A stretch of 64,000 nucleotides of DNA from a virus. Under the pieces are notes generated by a model that worked only from the letters and a program-made list of their open reading frames with translations, was not told where the DNA came from and searched no databases. A program made the translations under genes and the position numbers. Location: IMG/VR virus record IMGVR_UViG_3300020185_000024, positions 26,667 through 90,666 of that record. The stretch is one strand, 5' to 3'. Positions 1 to 8,813 of the stretch are shown piece by piece (the first letter of the stretch is position 1; each line of letters begins with the position of its first letter).

Positions 1-6
1 AACGCA

Positions 7-237
7 ATGACGGTGATTGGAGAGATAGCTAACTCACCTGAAGCTAAAGTGTTTATTAAAACAAATGAACATGGTGCAGCTAACTTACTATTTGAAATGG
101 AAGAAAGTAAAGTAATGTACAAAGAACTTAAAAGTAAATCTCCTTACGTTAAAAGGGGCCTTTTCTTGAACCGATTAGTAGAAATACTAATAAAAGGTAG
201 CGATAGCAGTTATAAGTTAATCCATGTAAAACCATAA
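7..237 (+). CDS. hypothetical protein, 76 aa, possibly 5'-truncated by the window
   Basis: I do not recognise this protein. It is small, charged and without membrane segments or metal motifs. The two codons before the ATG (Asn, Ala) contain no stop, so the frame may begin outside the window and the ATG may be an internal methionine. It ends 2 nt before the next start, so it belongs to the same transcript as the small genes that follow. Reading frame and spacing support a real gene; function is unknown. Confidence 0.6.
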   Translation: MTVIGEIANSPEAKVFIKTNEHGAANLLFEMEESKVMYKELKSKSPYVKRGLFLNRLVEILIKGSDSSYKLIHVKP

Positions 238-239
238 AG

Positions 240-443
240 ATGGCAAGCGATAATATTTTAACAATATTGAAAAGTTGGGGTAATGTGATATACACTAATC
301 CTACGATAGAAAAAGAAGCCGAGAGAAAGCTGATTATTTGTAATACCTGCTCTTATAGAGAAGGATATAAATGTGGAGCATGTGGTTGCCCTCTTATAGC
401 TAAATCTAGAGGGAATAGCAAGTGTCCTAAGAACAAATGGTAA
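240..443 (+). CDS. small zinc-ribbon-like protein, 67 aa
   Basis: The C-terminal half carries paired cysteines (CNTC, then CGACGC) and a last cysteine near the end, a spacing typical of small zinc ribbons seen in many phage genomes. Lysine and arginine around the cysteines suggest nucleic-acid or protein contact, but no catalytic site is visible. It lies 2 nt after the preceding stop, and its TAATG end overlaps the next start by one base. Zinc binding is inferred from cysteine spacing; the role is unknown. Confidence 0.7.
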   Translation: MASDNILTILKSWGNVIYTNPTIEKEAERKLIICNTCSYREGYKCGACGCPLIAKSRGNSKCPKNKW

Positions 444-610
444 TGATAGGAGCAATACCTCTAGATGAGGCAGTAGAAACGATTAAAAAGTATGTTAAGG
501 CAAGGAAAGGAGTAGAGCTTTCAGAAAATATATATTATTTTGGTTATCAATATGAGATGACAGGTCATATGTATAGAATAGCTAAAAAATGGTTAGACGA
601 TAACAAATGA
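443..610 (+). CDS. hypothetical protein, 55 aa
   Basis: This short frame starts at the ATG inside TAATG at the end of the zinc-ribbon gene and runs to a TGA that overlaps the next gene by 4 nt (ATGA). It begins MIGAIPLDEAV and ends KKWLDDNK. It is soluble and mixed-charge, with a Tyr-rich middle. The coupled start and stop on both sides are the main evidence that it is translated. I do not recognise a family. Confidence 0.55.
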   Translation: MIGAIPLDEAVETIKKYVKARKGVELSENIYYFGYQYEMTGHMYRIAKKWLDDNK

Positions 611-681
611 TAGCAGTATTAATAATAATGGCAGCTTCTACTGTATATGTAGCATTTATGAAAATGATTGATAAGGAGTGA
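607..681 (+). CDS. 24-residue single-span membrane peptide
   Basis: A tiny frame (starts MIAVLIIMAAS, ends KMIDKE) coupled to the previous gene by an ATGA overlap. About 17 of its 24 residues form one hydrophobic segment with a charged tail, so it would be a single-pass membrane peptide. Nothing identifies a function. Small membrane peptides are common in phages, but a chance frame of this length is also possible; the ATGA junction favours it being real. Confidence 0.4.
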   Translation: MIAVLIIMAASTVYVAFMKMIDKE

Positions 682-825
682 ACAAAGAAAAAGAGAAGCA
701 GAAAAAGAAATAGTATCTTATTATATAATACCTTTTCTGCATGGACCACGCAAAGCTAATCTTTTTTACTATACAAAAAACTTTTTAACAATATTTTTTT
801 AATTTTTTTATTCGGAATAATTTTA

Positions 826-833
826 TATATTTG
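826..833 (+). promoter_or_regulatory. Bacteroidota-type -7 box (TATATTTG)
   Basis: TATATTTG fits the Bacteroidota primary-sigma -7 consensus TAnnTTTG and sits at the end of the 156 nt gap (682-837). No convincing -33 TTG box is present upstream, where the DNA is T-rich. The box ends only 4 nt before the ATG at 838, so a start site about 7 nt downstream would give a leaderless or nearly leaderless message for the packaging operon. Assignment is by motif only. Confidence 0.5.
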
Positions 834-837
834 TTAA

Positions 838-1593
838 ATGGAACATGTAATATGGACAGGGCAAGAAGGAGCTACACAATTTGAAGAAGCTATTGATCAA
901 CATCTTCAGCAAAACACTTTTCAACAAACTATGACAGCTACAACAAGAACAGTTAGATTTAGTCCTCAAGATTCAATCCCAGCAGGATCAGGATCAGAAT
1001 TAATAGAAGATATGGAAAATACTAATAGTAGATGGTATAGTCAAGAACTACTTAACGCTTACAATAATTATCTTCATAATAATATAGGATTCTCTAGAGA
1101 AACAACTAATGATTCTTTTGGATGGGCGACAGAAACAAATGCTGATCAAGCAGTAGAATACTTAAGAGAGTCTGAACAAAAACTAAAGCTTACAAAAGAC
1201 TTTTTAGAAGGAAAAAGAAAACTACTAGATGTGAAAGAAAATAAATACACTATAAAAGATATAATTCCTAATTACGATAACTTTGTAGCAGAATTAAAAA
1301 TTAAACTAAAAAAAGAAGCTGAGGAACGTAAACTTAAAGGAAACATTAAAGCTAATCCTTCTTCTAAAAGAGTACTAAAAGAATTATCGGATGAAGAAGA
1401 GCGTGCAATAAAAGCTTCAAAAAGAAAAGGAGACTTAGCATGGAAAAGAGCGCCAAGTCAAATATCAGACACTGTTATAGCAACAGGAATGGCAACAATG
1501 GCTACTCAAAACTTAAACAATGCTCCTACAAGTAGAAATGAGCAATTAAAACAACAATGGATAAATTTTCAACAAAGAAATGCACGAACTTAA
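838..1593 (+). CDS. hypothetical protein, 251 aa, first gene of the late operon
   Basis: I do not recognise this protein. The N-terminal 130 residues are polar and Gln/Asn/Thr-rich. Residues about 140-200 are strongly charged (Lys/Glu) and probably helical. The C-terminal 50 residues are Gln/Asn-rich. There is no signal peptide, membrane span or metal motif. The gene follows a promoter gap and overlaps the next gene by 14 nt, so it leads the transcript that continues into the terminase genes. A structural or DNA-packaging accessory role would fit the position but is inference. Confidence 0.65.
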   Translation: MEHVIWTGQEGATQFEEAIDQHLQQNTFQQTMTATTRTVRFSPQDSIPAGSGSELIEDMENTNSRWYSQELLNAYNNYLHNNIGFSRETTNDSFGWATETNADQAVEYLRESEQKLKLTKDFLEGKRKLLDVKENKYTIKDIIPNYDNFVAELKIKLKKEAEERKLKGNIKANPSSKRVLKELSDEEERAIKASKRKGDLAWKRAPSQISDTVIATGMATMATQNLNNAPTSRNEQLKQQWINFQQRNART

Positions 1594-1801
1594 TAATATA
1601 GATTACTTAAAAGATCTAGAAATAGAACAACCTGAAGTAATATTACAAATATTTAGTTCCGATGGAGAACTAAAAGATACCTATGTAGGGTACACGGCAA
1701 TTGAAGACTATATTGATAGTCAAGAATGGAAAATAAAAAAAGAAGAATATAATGAAGCAAAAAGTAATAACAATAAAGAGTCCTCTGAGGAGGTTTTTTA
1801 G
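1580..1801 (+). CDS. hypothetical acidic protein, 73 aa
   Basis: Small, acidic, soluble protein starting within the last 14 nt of the previous gene and ending inside the next one. It is rich in Asp/Glu and ends in a Lys/Asn/Ser/Glu tail with no recognisable motif. The overlapping arrangement, repeated through this whole run, supports translation. No function can be assigned. Confidence 0.6.
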   Translation: MHELNNIDYLKDLEIEQPEVILQIFSSDGELKDTYVGYTAIEDYIDSQEWKIKKEEYNEAKSNNNKESSEEVF

Positions 1802-2138
1802 AGAATACCTTGAGGCAAAAAAAGCTATTCATAAATTACCTAATCACGAAGCCTCTTTATTAGCAGAGCTAATGTACCATTATCATATTCTTAAGCAAGC
1901 TATGCCTGTAGACAAGTATAGATGGAAAGTGTTATTTGATTATGATACTAAAATGGAAATGAGAAATTACTTAGGTATTTCAGGACAAGCATTAGAAAAC
2001 AAATTGACAATGCTCAGAAGAAAAGGATTTCTAGTAGACAATAAACTGTCTCCAACTTATATTTTAGATCCAGAAAATAGCTTTATGTTAGTATATAAAT
2101 GGGATATAGATGCAGAAAACTCTGAACCAGATACTTAG
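1752..2138 (+). CDS. winged-helix-like DNA-binding protein, 128 aa
   Basis: Residues about 65-100 read as a helix-turn-helix followed by a wing: a Lys/Asp/Tyr-rich lead-in, then MRNYLGISGQALENKL, then LRRKGFLVD. This is the typical helix, turn, recognition helix and wing pattern of phage regulatory or replication-initiation proteins. The rest is helical with aromatic residues. The chosen start overlaps the previous gene by 50 nt; a later methionine near residue 41 would remove a conserved-looking helix, so the longer form is preferred. Position upstream of TerS/TerL suggests a late regulator or a packaging DNA-recognition protein. DNA binding is inferred from pattern only. Confidence 0.6.
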   Translation: MKQKVITIKSPLRRFFREYLEAKKAIHKLPNHEASLLAELMYHYHILKQAMPVDKYRWKVLFDYDTKMEMRNYLGISGQALENKLTMLRRKGFLVDNKLSPTYILDPENSFMLVYKWDIDAENSEPDT

Positions 2139-2364
2139 AGATTTAAATCAAAAGTATAACGTTCCTCAAAAAGTAATTTTAGCTATAGGAGAATCTCCGT
2201 TTAAATTTACAAGAGAACAATTAAAAGATAACGATATTGAAAAAGAAAAGGAATTTAAAAATTTTAGGTATCCTTACTTAGGACAATTATGTACTACTTC
2301 TGAAAGAATAGTAGCAATAAGAAAAACAATAAAAAAGAAGAATGAACACAGAAGAGGCAAATAA
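2110..2364 (+). CDS. small phage protein, 84 aa, FKFTREQL / YPYLGQL type
   Basis: Soluble protein with the order: helix, PQKVILAIGESPFKFTREQL, a Lys/Glu spacer, then NFRYPYLGQL and a basic C-terminus. Proteins of this size with an aliphatic helix, an F-x-F-T/A segment and a Y-x-G-x-L/F strand recur in Bacteroidota phages, usually unannotated. It overlaps both neighbours (29 and 23 nt). The basic tail suggests nucleic-acid contact. Function is unknown. Confidence 0.6.
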   Translation: MQKTLNQILRDLNQKYNVPQKVILAIGESPFKFTREQLKDNDIEKEKEFKNFRYPYLGQLCTTSERIVAIRKTIKKKNEHRRGK

Positions 2365-2716
2365 GCTTTATACAGAAGGCGGAATACAATACGAAGAAGT
2401 AACTACTCCAGATGGAAAGCAGTTGAAAGTTAGATATGATGATTCTTCTAAAAGATTAGAAGAAGATGAGGAAACTTTTCAAGAATATAAGTTTAGACAA
2501 AAAGCTTTGAAACGTTTTAAAAAGTCTAGAAACAAAGGATTTTTACATTGGCATAGAGAATGGGGCCCAATGACCGAAGCTAAAAAAAATAAAGTAAGAC
2601 AGTATATGGGGGCAGACGATGAGACTAAAGAAAAGATTCTAGCCCAAGCTGAAAACATGAGCAAAGAAGCAGTTATTGCAAAACAAATAATGAAAAACAA
2701 TGAGCAAATCGGATAA
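2342..2716 (+). CDS. hypothetical protein, 124 aa, basic and helical
   Basis: Unrecognised. It is dominated by Lys, Glu and Arg, has no membrane span, and has an aromatic cluster (FLHWHREWGP) near residue 80. The last third is a predicted amphipathic helix. It overlaps the next start by 17 nt and lies in the overlapped run leading to the terminase, where small packaging or head-assembly accessory proteins are common. That link is positional only. Confidence 0.6.
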   Translation: MNTEEANKLYTEGGIQYEEVTTPDGKQLKVRYDDSSKRLEEDEETFQEYKFRQKALKRFKKSRNKGFLHWHREWGPMTEAKKNKVRQYMGADDETKEKILAQAENMSKEAVIAKQIMKNNEQIG

Positions 2717-3065
2717 TAAATTACCTTTTAAGGTACTAGGAAGAAAAGTAGTAGTAGCCAATCCTATGACAAATTTTAATACTAATTTAATTATAGGAGA
2801 AAAAGAAAGAAGAGCTATGGCTGAAGAACAAATAAAGAACTTAGCTAAGACTGAAGTTCTTCAAGTAGGTGAAGCTATTGAGCATATTAAACTAGGAGAT
2901 ATGATATGCATTAAACAACTCAGTAGAGGACGTTATGAAATCATAGAAATACCTAAAGTAAAAGAAGAAGCTTCTATAATTGAAACAGAAGACTCTAAAG
3001 AGAGCTCAGGACCAGAATTATATTTTGTTTTTGATGAAATGGATGTACTAGCTATCTATGAGTAA
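2700..3065 (+). CDS. hypothetical protein, 121 aa, paralogue of its downstream neighbour
   Basis: A mixed strand/helix protein with a central segment beginning GDMICIKQLSRGRYEI and continuing IPKVKEEAS. An ungapped comparison with the next gene over 27 residues gives 12 identities (GD, L, RG, Y, I, PK, K, E, S), so the two look like a tandem duplication that diverged. The acidic C-terminal extension (to 121 aa) is not shared. It overlaps its neighbours by 17 and 8 nt. No known family was recognised. Confidence 0.6.
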   Translation: MSKSDNKLPFKVLGRKVVVANPMTNFNTNLIIGEKERRAMAEEQIKNLAKTEVLQVGEAIEHIKLGDMICIKQLSRGRYEIIEIPKVKEEASIIETEDSKESSGPELYFVFDEMDVLAIYE

Positions 3066-3366
3066 GATTGGAAAAATATATAAAGGAAGTCAGCTACAAC
3101 GGTTGGCTTCCTTTTTAGGTAGTGCTCCAAGATTATACAGGAGTAAAACGTTATTAATAGAAGTATTAGCTGTAGGAGATTTTGAATTTAGACATGTTCT
3201 CGATAGAGGAAAATATAAACTTATATCTAATCCTAAACTAAAAAAGGAAAACTCTTTAAAAGCAGAAAAAGAACTGAAAAACGAAGAAAAGAAATATAAA
3301 AGTATATTTATTTCTTCTTTTGAAGATAAAAACAAGCCAGGCTATTACGATAGAAAATTAAAATAA
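3058..3366 (+). CDS. hypothetical protein, 102 aa, paralogue of its upstream neighbour
   Basis: Contains GDFEFRHVLDRGKYKL followed by NPKLKKENS, which aligns without gaps with the preceding 121-aa protein. The C-terminal half is Lys/Glu-rich. The N-terminus is basic (KIGKIYKGSQLQRLASFL). It starts 8 nt inside the upstream gene and its last base is shared with the next start (TAATG). A small nucleic-acid-binding or assembly protein is possible, but no function is established. Confidence 0.6.
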   Translation: MSKIGKIYKGSQLQRLASFLGSAPRLYRSKTLLIEVLAVGDFEFRHVLDRGKYKLISNPKLKKENSLKAEKELKNEEKKYKSIFISSFEDKNKPGYYDRKLK

Positions 3367-3923
3367 TGGAATTATTTGAAGTAGACCAAAACAACAATGT
3401 AACTTTTTCACCTGAAGCATTAACTTTAGCTCCATTTAAGAAGTTATGGACCAGAGATAGAAATAGATTAAAGAAGAATGCTATAGAGCAAATGTCTTAT
3501 ATTTATTTCATGTGTGATTATAAATCAGACTATAACAACATAAGAGACTTGCAAGAAAGAAGCGAAATAGTTAAAGAAGCTTGTGTTTCAGATATAAAAG
3601 GATTTAAGGAAGATTCTGATATTAAAGCTGCTATGAAATTTTATACAGATAGATCTAGAACAGTTTCTATGAGTTTATTAGAAAACGCTAGAGATGCTGT
3701 AGACAGACTCTCGATCTTTCTAGCTACTATAGATTTTTCAGAACTAGATAATAAAGGAGGACTTAAGTTCAATCCTAAACAAATATCTGATACTATAGCT
3801 ACTTTAGGAAAACAAGTAGATTCTTTAGCTGCATTAGAAGAACAAGTTAAAAAAGAAATATCAGCTAAGAGCGAGTTACTTAAAGGCGGAAAAGAAAAAT
3901 CAATACTAGAAGACGGAGCTTAA
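3366..3923 (+). CDS. terminase small subunit candidate, 185 aa
   Basis: Mainly helical protein encoded directly before TerL, with which it shares one base (TAATG), the usual position of a small terminase subunit. Residues about 25-60 (APFKKLWTRDRNRLKKNA then MSYIYFMCDYKSDY) are basic and aromatic, suitable for DNA contact. Residues about 110-170 form a probable long helical or coiled region (ISDTIATLGKQVDSLAALEE). Small terminase subunits diverge strongly, so the call rests on position, size and helical character. It could instead be another packaging or head-assembly accessory protein. Confidence 0.5.
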   Translation: MELFEVDQNNNVTFSPEALTLAPFKKLWTRDRNRLKKNAIEQMSYIYFMCDYKSDYNNIRDLQERSEIVKEACVSDIKGFKEDSDIKAAMKFYTDRSRTVSMSLLENARDAVDRLSIFLATIDFSELDNKGGLKFNPKQISDTIATLGKQVDSLAALEEQVKKEISAKSELLKGGKEKSILEDGA

Positions 3924-6211
3924 TGAAACATAAATTATTCAATCAATTACAAAGCCAATTATCTGATGAACTTCTCTCTGAATTTGACGGAGCTACCATC
4001 AGTGATATTTATGAGGCAATAGAGCAAATACCGTTAGTAGATACTCTCACAAATCCAAATAGAAGAAAGATAGCAGATGTAGAGAAAGACTCTGAAGGAA
4101 AGCTGATAGTAGATATAACCAATCTACATATTTTAGAAGACATGCCGTACTTTAGAAAAGCTGCTGCTCACTTTGAAGAATTTGGAACATATACTAACCT
4201 ATATCCTAATAAAAATCCTAATTCAGAATATATAAAGTTCTGGAGAGAAGAAGCTAGAAGATGTAGAGAAGGTTATATTAGAGAATCTGACGGTGAATGG
4301 ATACCTGGAGACTTTTATTTTTATCTTAATTATTCTCCTATTATGGTAACTGTTGCTATAGAAGGAAACACTACAGAACTAGGAGACTTTGAAGAAGCAG
4401 ATAGAATAGAAGGATTTCCTTTCATCTATGATGGCGATTATATGTATTATCATTATCTGGACCAAGCTAGAAGAAAAGGACATCATGGATTTGTACTTAA
4501 GTCTAGGGGTAAAGGATTCTCGTTTAAAGGTGGTTCAGGATTAGCTAAAAGAGCTATACTAGGAGAAAACACTAAATCTCAAAAGAACGTAAAAGCATTT
4601 GCTTTAGCAAACGAAAAAGAATACCTTATAAAAGATGGGGTAATGAACAAGTTTGTAGACGTTATAGACTTCTTAGGTACTAATACTCCTTGGCCTAGAA
4701 GAAGAGAACTTAAAGATTCTATAGGAAATATGCACTGGAAGTTAGGATATAAAGATCCTCTTACAGGTATAGAAAAAGGAATTAAGAATGAGATAATGGG
4801 AGTTACCCTTAAAGATGATCCTCAGAAAGCAAGGGGTAAAAGGGGAACTTATCTTATTTGGGAAGAGGTAGGAAAATTTAAAGCTTTTATAAAGGCTTGG
4901 GGTATTGCTAGACCTTCAGTAGAAGACGGTAATTTTGCATTTGGTACTATGATTGCTTATGGTACTGGTGGTACAGAAGGAGCTGATTTTGAAGGTGCTG
5001 AACAAGCTTTCTATAATCCTGGAGGACACAATATATATGGACTTAAGAATATTTTCGATAAAAATGCTTCTACGGCACTATGTTCATTTTTCTTTCCAGA
5101 ATACTTAAATAGATCTGGATGTTATGATGAAAACGGTAACTCTGATGTTGTAAAAGCATTATTACAATTATTCTCAGCAAGAAATAAAATTAGATTTGGT
5201 ACTTCAGATTCTAATATATTAATCCAAGAAAGAGCAGAGAGACCTATTACTCCTCAGGAAGCTATTATGCGTAAGGAAGGTTCTATTTTTCCTGTACTTG
5301 ATTTAAAAGATTTATTAGCTAACATAGAACCCAATAGGTCTTCTTTTATTGCCCCTCACTATGTAGGTAGACTTTCTAATACTGCAGAAGGAAATATTTC
5401 TTGGAAACCTGACCCTAATGTAAACATATTAAGAAATTATCCTATAGATAAGTCCGTATCTAAAGTAGGAGGAATTGAAATATTTGAACAACCTGTAAAT
5501 GGTCCTAGAGGAGTACCTCCTCATGGAGTTTATATTGCAGGTACTGACCCTGTAGATGATGACCACTCTAGTACAGATTCTGTATGCTGTACTTATATCA
5601 TGAATGTAATGACAGATAGGATAGTAGCAGAGTATACTTCTAGAGAACATACAGCAGAAGAATATTACGAGAATACTTTAAGATTGCTTAAGTATTACAA
5701 TGCCCAGTGTAACTATGAAAATGACAAGAAAGGTATGTTTGCTTACTTTAAGAAAAAGCATGCTTTACACTATCTTGTAGATACTCCAGAAATACTTAGA
5801 GATATGGATATGGTTAAAGGAATTAATCACGGAAATAAATCTAAAGGTACTAACTCAGGTAAAAGAATTAATGAATGGGGTAGAAGACTGGCGGCAGACT
5901 GGATGTTATCTCCAGCTTATGATACAGATCCTGAAGCAGAAACTGTAATGAATATGTTTAAGATTCGTTCTATAGGACTTATAAAAGAAGCTATTGCTTG
6001 GAACATGGATGGAAACTTTGACAGAATATCTGCAATAGGCATGTTAATGATACTTAGAGAAGAAAGAATAAATAGAGTGCCCACCTATGAAGAAAAACCT
6101 AAAAGTGATATGGGAGATGAATTTTTTAATAAATGGTTTCAAAAACATTCTGGAGCTGCTGTTCCTACAAGGAATGGTCAAGCACTAGGAGGAAAATTTA
6201 ACCTATTATGA
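3923..6211 (+). CDS. terL: terminase large subunit (TerL), 762 aa
   Basis: ATPase and nuclease motor that packages phage DNA into the prohead. The ATPase half shows a Walker-A-like loop at residues 193-198 (KSRGKG) and a hydrophobic strand ending in acidic residues (TYLIWEE, 309-315) as Walker B and catalytic Glu. The nuclease half has an RNase H-like first strand with Asp542 (AGTDPVDDD) and later acidic positions around DTPEILRD and the C-terminal DRISAIGML helix. An N-terminal extension of roughly 150 residues precedes the ATPase and matches the long TerL of crAss-like phages. It follows the TerS candidate and precedes portal. The family is clear; residue-level roles are inferred from motif position. 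Confidence 0.92.
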   Translation: MKHKLFNQLQSQLSDELLSEFDGATISDIYEAIEQIPLVDTLTNPNRRKIADVEKDSEGKLIVDITNLHILEDMPYFRKAAAHFEEFGTYTNLYPNKNPNSEYIKFWREEARRCREGYIRESDGEWIPGDFYFYLNYSPIMVTVAIEGNTTELGDFEEADRIEGFPFIYDGDYMYYHYLDQARRKGHHGFVLKSRGKGFSFKGGSGLAKRAILGENTKSQKNVKAFALANEKEYLIKDGVMNKFVDVIDFLGTNTPWPRRRELKDSIGNMHWKLGYKDPLTGIEKGIKNEIMGVTLKDDPQKARGKRGTYLIWEEVGKFKAFIKAWGIARPSVEDGNFAFGTMIAYGTGGTEGADFEGAEQAFYNPGGHNIYGLKNIFDKNASTALCSFFFPEYLNRSGCYDENGNSDVVKALLQLFSARNKIRFGTSDSNILIQERAERPITPQEAIMRKEGSIFPVLDLKDLLANIEPNRSSFIAPHYVGRLSNTAEGNISWKPDPNVNILRNYPIDKSVSKVGGIEIFEQPVNGPRGVPPHGVYIAGTDPVDDDHSSTDSVCCTYIMNVMTDRIVAEYTSREHTAEEYYENTLRLLKYYNAQCNYENDKKGMFAYFKKKHALHYLVDTPEILRDMDMVKGINHGNKSKGTNSGKRINEWGRRLAADWMLSPAYDTDPEAETVMNMFKIRSIGLIKEAIAWNMDGNFDRISAIGMLMILREERINRVPTYEEKPKSDMGDEFFNKWFQKHSGAAVPTRNGQALGGKFNLL

Positions 6212-6279
6212 TAATAAAATATAACCTAACTCATAATAAATAAAGCACTCTGATACATTAATGTTAATTATAATATAGA

Positions 6280-6287
6280 TAAGTTTG
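6280..6287 (+). promoter_or_regulatory. Bacteroidota-type -7 box (TAAGTTTG) upstream of portal
   Basis: TAAGTTTG fits TAnnTTTG and lies in the 95 nt gap between TerL and portal, 19 nt before the portal ATG. No clear -33 TTG is visible in the AT-rich upstream DNA. It could drive the portal-scaffold-capsid part of the operon separately from the terminase genes. Motif-only evidence; the AT-rich context raises the chance of a random match. Confidence 0.42.
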
Positions 6288-6306
6288 TCAGCTTAGATAA
6301 TAAATT

Positions 6307-8709
6307 ATGACACTTCCACTTTCCTCAAATAATCATCAGTTTCCTTCTCAAAGAAAATCTATTGCTCAAAAAACAGAGACATGGGCTAAAGCATGCATAG
6401 ACGCTGCTCAACAACATTCTCTTTATACCAATGAAGGATTTAGACAATCCTACCAAAACAAAAAGACTAATTACAACTTGTATTCTAACGTACTTGATCA
6501 GGAAGATGTAGAAAAAGTATGTAATCCTTTTGGATTAAGCGGAATGGCTATACCAGCTAAAATGCAAAACTATCCTATATCAGCTCCTAAAATAGACTTA
6601 TTAGTAGGAGAAGAACTTAAACGAAAGTTTGACTGGAAAGTAAGAGTATCTAATGACGATGCTATATCTTCTAAAGAATTGCAAAAATCTAAAAAGATAA
6701 AAGACTATATCAAACAGCTCATTGAAGAAACTCCAGAAGAAGAAATGGAACATGAGCTTAAAGGTTATATGAAATACTTAAACTATGAGTGGCAAGACTT
6801 CAGAGAAGAAGCAGGCAGCAAACTCTTAAACCATATTTATAAACGACAAAATCTAAAAAGAAAATTTAATAAAGCTTTTAAAGATGCTTGCATATCAGGA
6901 GAAGAAGTTGGATTATGGGATATAGTAGCAGGAGAACCTGTTTGCGAAATTGTAAACCCACTTAAGATTCATACTGTAAGATCAGGAGAAAGTCCTTATT
7001 TTGAAGATGCTGATATTATAGTTATAGATACTTACATGTCCCCTGGACAAGTAGTAGATCAATATTGGGATGTTTTAAATGCTAGTCAAGTAAAAGAAAT
7101 AGAAAGTGGATTTACAACGTCTTCTGCAGGAGGAGGAAAAAGAGGATTTAACGACTTAGGAGATAGTCCAGATTTAGCACTAAGGTTAGACTCTAATATA
7201 GATACTACTCAATTAGAAAAAGATATAAGTTTTGGAGCACCAATAGACCAGGATGGGAACATACGAGTTCTAAGAGTATATTGGAGATCAATGAGAAAAA
7301 TGCAATGGGTAACAACCATTAATGATTGGGGAGAAGAAGAAAAAGAATTAAGAGATGAAAACGATATTGTTGATAAAACTTTAGGCGAAACTTCAAAAAC
7401 TATTTGGATATCTGAATGGTGGGAAGGTCACAAGATTGGCGGAAAAGCTAACGCTAAAGACAAAGGTGGAATTTATACTCGTCTTCAACCAAAGAAACTT
7501 CAATATAGAAATATACAAAACCCTAGCAGATGCCATCCTGGTATTGTAGGAACTCTACACAATACTAATGATAGTAAAGTAGTAGCTCCTATGGATATGA
7601 TGAAACCATATCAGTATATGTACAATGTTCTTATGTACAATACAGAAATAATGATTGCTAAAAACTGGGGTAAGATTATGCGCTTACCTATGCATGAAAA
7701 GCCAGACGGATGGCAGACAGAGCAATGGTTAGCTTTTGCTAAATCAATGAATGCTCTTCCTTATGACGCTTTCCAAGAAAGCACTAAAGGAGCATCTCAA
7801 GGTAAATTAGCAGGAGCAATGAACCAAAGTTCTCCAATGATTGACATGGAAATGGGAAACTCTATTCAGCTTTATATGAATATGATGGACCATATTAAAA
7901 ATGAAATGGGAGAAATAGTAGGAGTATCTAGGGCCAGACAAGGTCAGATATCTTCTAAAGAAGCTGTAGGTAATGTTCAAAGAGAGATTATTCAAACCTC
8001 TCATATAACTGAATGGTTATTTGCAGCACACGATGACTGGAAACTCAGAATGTTAACAATAGGTTTAGAAACAGCTAAAATAGCTGTAAAAGATAATCCT
8101 AAAAAATATCAAGATGTCCTAGGAGACATGTCCACGCTAATATATCAATTTGGTGACAATGATTCTCTTGAAGCAGATTTTGATATTTTTATTTCTGATT
8201 CTAACAGAGATACTGGACTTTATGAAATGATGAAAGAACTTGCTCACGCAGGTATTCAGAATGATAAAATGAACTTCTCTACACTAATGTCTATATACAT
8301 GGACGATAGTTTAGGTTCTATTAGACGTAAAATAGAAGCTTCTGAAAAAGAATCTGAACAAAGGCAGGAACAAGCAAGAAAAGAAGAACTACAAGTACGG
8401 CAACAGAACATAGAGCAAACGGCAGCAGATTCTGAAGCTTTAAGAGAATGGGAAAAAGAGAAAATTTATCTGCAAGAAAGTACTAAGCTAGAAATAGCAG
8501 GAATTAATCAAGAAAGAAACGAAGATGATGGAGGTAAATCTCTTTTAGAATTAGAGAAGCTAAGAGAGACAGCGGCAAAGAATGCTGCAGACATCAAATT
8601 CAAATATGATCAATTAAGAGAAACATCTAATAAAAACTCTAAAGATCATGAAATTAAAAGAAAACAATTGGCTATACAGAGACAACGACCAGCAGCTTCT
8701 TCTAGGTAA
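6307..8709 (+). CDS. portal protein, 800 aa
   Basis: Forms the dodecameric ring at the head vertex through which DNA enters and leaves. Evidence is position between TerL and capsid, length matching crAss-like portals, and the alternating sheet/helix core (residues about 60-560) with PISAPKIDLLVGEELKR near the N-terminus and a long helix containing EIVGVSRARQGQISSKEAVG. The last ~130 residues form a Glu/Lys/Gln-rich coiled coil (SEKESEQRQEQARKEELQ), usual for a portal C-terminal crown or barrel. No enzymatic motif is present. Confidence rests on synteny and composition rather than a single diagnostic motif. Confidence 0.85.
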   Translation: MTLPLSSNNHQFPSQRKSIAQKTETWAKACIDAAQQHSLYTNEGFRQSYQNKKTNYNLYSNVLDQEDVEKVCNPFGLSGMAIPAKMQNYPISAPKIDLLVGEELKRKFDWKVRVSNDDAISSKELQKSKKIKDYIKQLIEETPEEEMEHELKGYMKYLNYEWQDFREEAGSKLLNHIYKRQNLKRKFNKAFKDACISGEEVGLWDIVAGEPVCEIVNPLKIHTVRSGESPYFEDADIIVIDTYMSPGQVVDQYWDVLNASQVKEIESGFTTSSAGGGKRGFNDLGDSPDLALRLDSNIDTTQLEKDISFGAPIDQDGNIRVLRVYWRSMRKMQWVTTINDWGEEEKELRDENDIVDKTLGETSKTIWISEWWEGHKIGGKANAKDKGGIYTRLQPKKLQYRNIQNPSRCHPGIVGTLHNTNDSKVVAPMDMMKPYQYMYNVLMYNTEIMIAKNWGKIMRLPMHEKPDGWQTEQWLAFAKSMNALPYDAFQESTKGASQGKLAGAMNQSSPMIDMEMGNSIQLYMNMMDHIKNEMGEIVGVSRARQGQISSKEAVGNVQREIIQTSHITEWLFAAHDDWKLRMLTIGLETAKIAVKDNPKKYQDVLGDMSTLIYQFGDNDSLEADFDIFISDSNRDTGLYEMMKELAHAGIQNDKMNFSTLMSIYMDDSLGSIRRKIEASEKESEQRQEQARKEELQVRQQNIEQTAADSEALREWEKEKIYLQESTKLEIAGINQERNEDDGGKSLLELEKLRETAAKNAADIKFKYDQLRETSNKNSKDHEIKRKQLAIQRQRPAASSR

Positions 8710-8813
8710 GAAAAAGCTATAGTAGAGGTATAAATTTTTATGCTATTTGCTCAACAATCGTTATATCAAGTTAGTTAATTTGTTTATTTGTATTACAAAG
8801 GAAAAGAAGAAAA

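Noticed and set aside
678-713. GTG-started 11-codon frame after the 24-residue peptide
   Set aside because: Too short and lysine/glutamine-only; likely untranslated leader.
8742-8790. TTTG/TATTTG-like boxes before the scaffold gene
   Set aside because: TTAATTTG and TTTATTTG do not fit TAnnTTTG exactly, and AT-rich gaps give such matches by chance.
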